IMG/VR virus record: IMGVR_UViG_3300032238_000599
Coordinates: 1-64,000 of that record
DNA: 64,000 bases
Origin: a virus
Reading direction: 5' to 3' (one strand)
The position numbers were made by a program, and so were the translations under genes. This document shows, piece after piece, positions 60,450 through 64,000 of the stretch; within the stretch, counting starts at the first letter, position 1, and the number at the start of each line of letters is the position of its first letter. The notes beneath the pieces are model-generated. The model did no database searches. It was not told where the DNA came from and worked only from the letters and a program-made list of their open reading frames with translations.

Positions 60450-61394
60450 ATGTCACAGAAGATAGTTAAAGTAAGTAACGGTGATTATACTCTTTCGGTG
60501 CAAACTGGAGGTAATATCACTTTGGATACAGGAGCCAGAGTTGGTCTAACAACTATTACTGGTAATTTAGATGTTCAAGGAACTGTTACTTACATTGAGT
60601 CTACAAATACTAGCATTAATGATAATATTATTCTATTAAATCAACAAGAAACAAACTCTTATGTTTCTTTACAATACTCTGGTATTGAAATTAGTAGAGG
60701 AACAAATAATACATACGGTAATGTTAGAATTGTATACGACGAAAAAACAAATATCAATGGTGACGGTACTATTGCATTAAAATATACAATTGGAGGAACA
60801 TACGTTCCTCTTGAAACAAACAAAATTACCAGCTACGGAGATTTAATTTTATTTCCGGGAACTACAACAGGCGTTGTTACAGTTGACGGAACAACAAATT
60901 ATGAATCTCGAGTGACTACTAACACTACGCTAACTAACAAAAAATATGTTGACGACTATGTAGCTGTTTATTTTGCCACACACTTTCCAAATCAAATTCA
61001 AGATTTGAACACTAGAGTAACAGTTCGAGATTTTGCCACTACAGGACTACCAAGTGAAATTGGTTTCGTTCTTGATAACACACAAAAAGCAAAAGTTAAC
61101 TCTTTTGGAATTACTGTAGATGGCACTATAAATTTAAACGGCAGTAGTTTATCTAATTTAGATCTTACTAGCAATTTAATTTTAGCATCGGAAAATGGAA
61201 CAATTGAAGTAGATGGAGTTTTGCAATTAGACGACACTACCGGACCTACAGCAGTTGCCGGTTCAACAAAGATATATACACTAAATTCAAGTTCTCCAGG
61301 ACCAGGAGACACTGGTATATACTTTACAAGCTACGGTAACTCGGACGAACTTATAGCTAGAAATAGAGCGTTGCTTTGGTCTATGTTATTTTAA
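60450..61394 (+). CDS. fibre-like structural protein (314 aa)
   Basis: A 314-residue beta-rich protein. It begins IVKVSNGDYTLSVQTGGNIT, then NLDVQGTVTYIESTNTSIND and IILLNQQETNS, the type of segment found in T4-like fibre/appendage proteins and similar in plan to a shaft segment in fibre 14182-16278. Middle and end contain repeated strand-turn patterns, finishing NRALLWSMLF. No membrane segment. It belongs with the following three genes to a structural set downstream of the capsid genes. Confidence 0.65.
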   Translation: MSQKIVKVSNGDYTLSVQTGGNITLDTGARVGLTTITGNLDVQGTVTYIESTNTSINDNIILLNQQETNSYVSLQYSGIEISRGTNNTYGNVRIVYDEKTNINGDGTIALKYTIGGTYVPLETNKITSYGDLILFPGTTTGVVTVDGTTNYESRVTTNTTLTNKKYVDDYVAVYFATHFPNQIQDLNTRVTVRDFATTGLPSEIGFVLDNTQKAKVNSFGITVDGTINLNGSSLSNLDLTSNLILASENGTIEVDGVLQLDDTTGPTAVAGSTKIYTLNSSSPGPGDTGIYFTSYGNSDELIARNRALLWSMLF

Positions 61395-61403
61395 GGAAAA
61401 ATT

Positions 61404-61733
61404 ATGTCAATTCGAAACGCATCAGTTGGAACTTCAATCGGACAAGTGTACGCAAGCACCAACCAGACTGCTATTACTACTTTAGTATTTTGCAATACTA
61501 GTGCTTACAATGCATCTAGTCCTACCGCAAACACTTCAAACTTAACAGTTTATGCTGTACCAAGCGGACAAGCCGCGGGTACTAGTAACATGGTAGTTAA
61601 TGCTCTACCAATTCCAGCAGGCGAAACATTTACATTTGACACTGAAAAAATGGTGTTAGATAACAATGATGCAATTTACGCAGTTGCTACAGTTGCAAAT
61701 ATTACTGCTACAATTTCTTACATGAGTGTATAA
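61404..61733 (+). CDS. small structural protein (109 aa)
   Basis: A 109-residue Ala/Thr/Asn-rich protein (SIRNASVGTSIGQVYASTNQ, ending ATISYMSV) with no charged helix, typical of small beta-sandwich virion proteins. An AAGGAAAAATT ribosome-binding site precedes it. The last base of the stop is the first base of the next ATG, so the two are coupled. Its place suggests a fibre or baseplate accessory. Confidence 0.65.
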   Translation: MSIRNASVGTSIGQVYASTNQTAITTLVFCNTSAYNASSPTANTSNLTVYAVPSGQAAGTSNMVVNALPIPAGETFTFDTEKMVLDNNDAIYAVATVANITATISYMSV

Positions 61734-62530
61734 TGAGATTTTTAAAACGAACCACCGTTAATCCAAGAGATCCTCGAGATGCAAGGATGTATGTCGATGT
61801 GACCAGCAACGTGGTTATGACTGGAAGAGCCAGTTTACAACTTCCAAAAGGTTCAACTAGCGATCGACCAGTTGCCGCTATTCCTACATCGTTAGGAGCA
61901 ACTCCCGGTGTTGCTGATATGAACGGAATGATTCGTTATAATACTACTACTGATGAGGTAGAAGTATATCAATCAGGGACTTGGAGAGCTCTACGTTTTA
62001 AAGAAGCTTCGGGTATTACACAACAACTTATCGGTACAGGTAATGGCGCTACTACATATTTTGGTGTATTAAATCCGGCTCCTCCGGCTACAGTTCAAAG
62101 CGGTTTTTCTTGGGGCGCACAAAATATTATTGTGTTAATTGAAAACGTAGTACAAATTAGTACAACTAATTATGATGTTGTACAAAATCCTACACCAACA
62201 CTAACAGCCACAGGTACTAATCTATCTGGCGCAACAACTATTAATGTTACTCCAACAAATAATGCGGCAACAAATTTTACTAACACACTACCAAACATTA
62301 AAGCTGGAGCAACTGTTACTGCTACAGTTTTAGGAAGTCCAGCATTTGCCGCAAATACAACAGTACAAACTGTTGGAACTAGTAGTTTTACAATTAACAA
62401 TGCTACGCTACAAGCAATTCCTCCAGGAACAACAATTACTATAACTTTACCTTCAGGGTATTACGTTAACTTTACATCACCGGCAACACTCAGCAAATCT
62501 ATTACAGTACTACACGGTTTTGACAAGTAA
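61733..62530 (+). CDS. fibre-like structural protein (265 aa)
   Basis: A 265-residue protein. The N-terminus is basic (RFLKRTTVNPRDPRDARMY), followed by VTSNVVMTGRASLQLPKGST and a LGATPGVADMNGMIRYNTTT segment of the kind used in phage fibre shafts (NGxxRYNTTTxxxExYxxGxW). The C-terminal part is Thr/Asn-rich beta sequence ending SKSITVLHGFDK. Probably an appendage subunit produced with its neighbours. Confidence 0.65.
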   Translation: MRFLKRTTVNPRDPRDARMYVDVTSNVVMTGRASLQLPKGSTSDRPVAAIPTSLGATPGVADMNGMIRYNTTTDEVEVYQSGTWRALRFKEASGITQQLIGTGNGATTYFGVLNPAPPATVQSGFSWGAQNIIVLIENVVQISTTNYDVVQNPTPTLTATGTNLSGATTINVTPTNNAATNFTNTLPNIKAGATVTATVLGSPAFAANTTVQTVGTSSFTINNATLQAIPPGTTITITLPSGYYVNFTSPATLSKSITVLHGFDK

Positions 62531-62540
62531 CTAGCTCTCC

Positions 62541-62548
62541 ATAAATAC
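62541..62548 (+). promoter_or_regulatory. late promoter (ATAAATAC) for the last structural gene
   Basis: CATAAATAC lies 17 bases before ATG 62566 in the 35-bp gap. It sits inside an imperfect inverted repeat (GCTCTCCATA with TATGGAGC, 62534-62560), so the element may also fold in RNA. Confidence 0.6.
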
Positions 62549-62565
62549 TATATATGGAGCGATAA

Positions 62566-64000
62566 ATGCCAGAAATAGGAAAAATCTCAGGACAACTACT
62601 AGCAGATGATCTTGCAAGAGACGGCTGGAACTTATCGTTCGACTCAGATTTATTATACCTAGATGTTCGTAACCGACGCATTGGTGCAAAGAACACTGGA
62701 CCTACTGAAGCTTTCTTAGTATCCGGCGACATTAAAACTACTGACTTGTTAGTAGACACAAGAGCAGATATAGCAGATACTGCTTGGTATAGTAATACTA
62801 TTCAAAATGCTACCGGTGGCCTTGTTTTAACAGCTACTGGACTGAATCCTATAGTGTATGCTACTGGATGGAGAACAGGTTCCGAGGCAAGTCCACAACT
62901 TGATGTTCGCTCAAATAATATTACAAACTTAGTATCCGGGCAAGATATTAATTTGTTGCCGACTGGTACAGGTAAAGTAATTGTTAATAGTAGTGTAGAT
63001 ATTTTTGGTAACTTACACGCCACGGGAAATATTACATTTACCGGTGATTCAATTACTATTGGTGACAATGATTCTGATAGCGTTGATTTTAAAGCTGACA
63101 TTGCTTCTAATATTAGGCCAGATGTAACTGAAACAAACAGTTTAGGTACAAGCAACAATCGCTGGTTAAATTTATACACAAAAAACATTACAGCACCGAC
63201 AATAAATGCTGGTCCTAATTTATATGAAGGAACTATTAATTTAGGATTACGTCAAGGTAAAAGTTGGTATGTCAGCGTAAATGGCAACGACACTAATGAC
63301 GGCAATCATCAAAGCGGACCGTTTTTAACAATCACTAGAGCACTATTAGCCGCACAAGCTAACGATACTATTTTTATATTTCCCGGAACTTATACTGAAG
63401 TTACTCCAATGACTATTCCATCCGGAGTAAGTGTTAAAGGATTAGATATACGAACTGTTATTATTCAACCTACTAGTGGCACAAGGAATAAAGATATATT
63501 TTTGTTAAATGGCGAAACTACAGTTGAAGACCTAACAATTCAAAATTTTGAATATGACAACGTGAACAATACTGGGTATGCATTTAAGTTTGCTAATAAT
63601 ATGACCGTGGTTAGTCGTAGCCCTTATATTAGAAATGTTACAATCTTAACGTATGGCAGTTCGGTAAGATTAGCAACAAACCTACCAGAAGATCCAAGAG
63701 GATACCTTGCAGGTGATGCAGGCCGTGCTGCCTACATTGACGGTTCAGTGGTTAACTCCGAAAGTAAAGAAGCTACTATGCTATTTCATTCTTTAACTTG
63801 TATTTGTCCCGGAACAGAAACTGTTGTAATGACTAACGGAGTAAGAGTAGAATGGTTAAATTCTTTTACTTACTTCGCTGAAAAAGGATTATATGCTACA
63901 CAAGGCACACTAGGTTTTGCTAGCCTTGGTGTTAAATTTGGAGCTGAATTAAGATCTATTAATAGTGCCAATGTCTACGGAGATTGGGCCGCATACGGCA
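62566..64000 (+). CDS. fibre/appendage protein with beta-helix region (3' end outside window)
   Basis: An open frame from ATG 62566 to the window end, at least 478 residues. The start MPEIGKISGQLLADDLARDG and LYLDVRNRRIGAKNTGP suggest an attachment domain. A shaft follows, including TNSLGTSNNRWLNLYTKNI, the same motif type as in the leftward fibres. From about residue 235 a parallel beta-helix of DUF1565-like type begins: SWYVSVNGNDTNDGNHQSG, FLTITRALLAAQANDTIFIF, PGTYTEVTP. Such helices occur in polysaccharide-binding or -degrading fibres. Catalytic residues cannot be judged because the gene is incomplete. Confidence 0.75.
   Translation, partial: MPEIGKISGQLLADDLARDGWNLSFDSDLLYLDVRNRRIGAKNTGPTEAFLVSGDIKTTDLLVDTRADIADTAWYSNTIQNATGGLVLTATGLNPIVYATGWRTGSEASPQLDVRSNNITNLVSGQDINLLPTGTGKVIVNSSVDIFGNLHATGNITFTGDSITIGDNDSDSVDFKADIASNIRPDVTETNSLGTSNNRWLNLYTKNITAPTINAGPNLYEGTINLGLRQGKSWYVSVNGNDTNDGNHQSGPFLTITRALLAAQANDTIFIFPGTYTEVTPMTIPSGVSVKGLDIRTVIIQPTSGTRNKDIFLLNGETTVEDLTIQNFEYDNVNNTGYAFKFANNMTVVSRSPYIRNVTILTYGSSVRLATNLPEDPRGYLAGDAGRAAYIDGSVVNSESKEATMLFHSLTCICPGTETVVMTNGVRVEWLNSFTYFAEKGLYATQGTLGFASLGVKFGAELRSINSANVYGDWAAYG

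Noticed and set aside
1-64000. tRNA genes and CRISPR arrays
   Set aside because: No T-loop GTTCRANYC context with an acceptor stem and no regularly spaced direct repeats were seen when reading; a tRNAscan run would settle the former.

Overview
The window is part of a T4-superfamily myovirus genome (contractile-tailed Caudoviricetes). It is AT-rich, nearly gap-free, and carries recognisable T4 homologues: RNase H, gp55, gp47, gp46, gp6, gp25, a lysozyme-less gp5-type spike, gp53, gp26, gp20, gp21, gp22 and gp23. Its accessory genes (thyX, a MoxR/VWA pair, a methyltransferase-like protein, many small conserved proteins, several long fibres) resemble those of aquatic T4-like phages such as cyanophages and pelagiphages. 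No photosynthesis gene, tRNA or host gene is visible, so the host is not identified.

Layout. (1) 1-7008, + strand: the 3' end of RNase H, small conserved unknowns, a MoxR AAA+ ATPase and a VWA/HExxH protein each behind a perfect-consensus sigma70 promoter, a methyltransferase-like protein, four small unknowns and thyX. (2) 6965-42851, - strand: the tail and adhesion block. Transcription enters at the baseplate end (tube cap-like protein, gp53, hub-like protein, gp5 spike, gp25, gp6), continues through a 4476-residue giant structural protein, then a series of fibre and structural proteins including one with a collar domain, and ends with four glycosyltransferase-like genes. (3) 42931-48685, + strand: late sigma factor gp55, the gp47/gp46 recombination nuclease, a small basic protein, a GIY-YIG endonuclease, a 460-bp non-coding stretch that folds into an elaborate RNA with a possible pseudoknot, and a membrane protein with a possible capsid-targeting leader. 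(4) 48682-49733, - strand: gp26 and a small partner. (5) 49800-64000, + strand: tape-measure-like protein, the gp20 / small core protein / acidic core protein / gp21 / gp22 / gp23 head cassette, a strong terminator, then capsid-adjacent and fibre-like structural genes, the last one cut by the window end.

Regulation is partly legible. Three promoters match TTGACA-17 nt-TATAAT exactly and precede the MoxR, VWA and gp55 genes, so they are probably read by unmodified host RNA polymerase. Structural genes on both strands are preceded by ATAAATA(C/T/G) or TATAAATA elements, the T4 late-promoter type, which fits the gp55 encoded here. The early gp55 promoter and a late baseplate promoter sit back to back at 42871-42907, and two late promoters face each other at 49744-49774.

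The best candidates for something undescribed are the structured RNA at 47221-47545 beside the GIY-YIG gene, the promoter whose spacer is a perfect hairpin (3066-3094), the internally duplicated glycosyltransferase with one degenerate half, the giant protein with an apparent seven-bladed propeller, and the membrane protein that may be packaged in the capsid.
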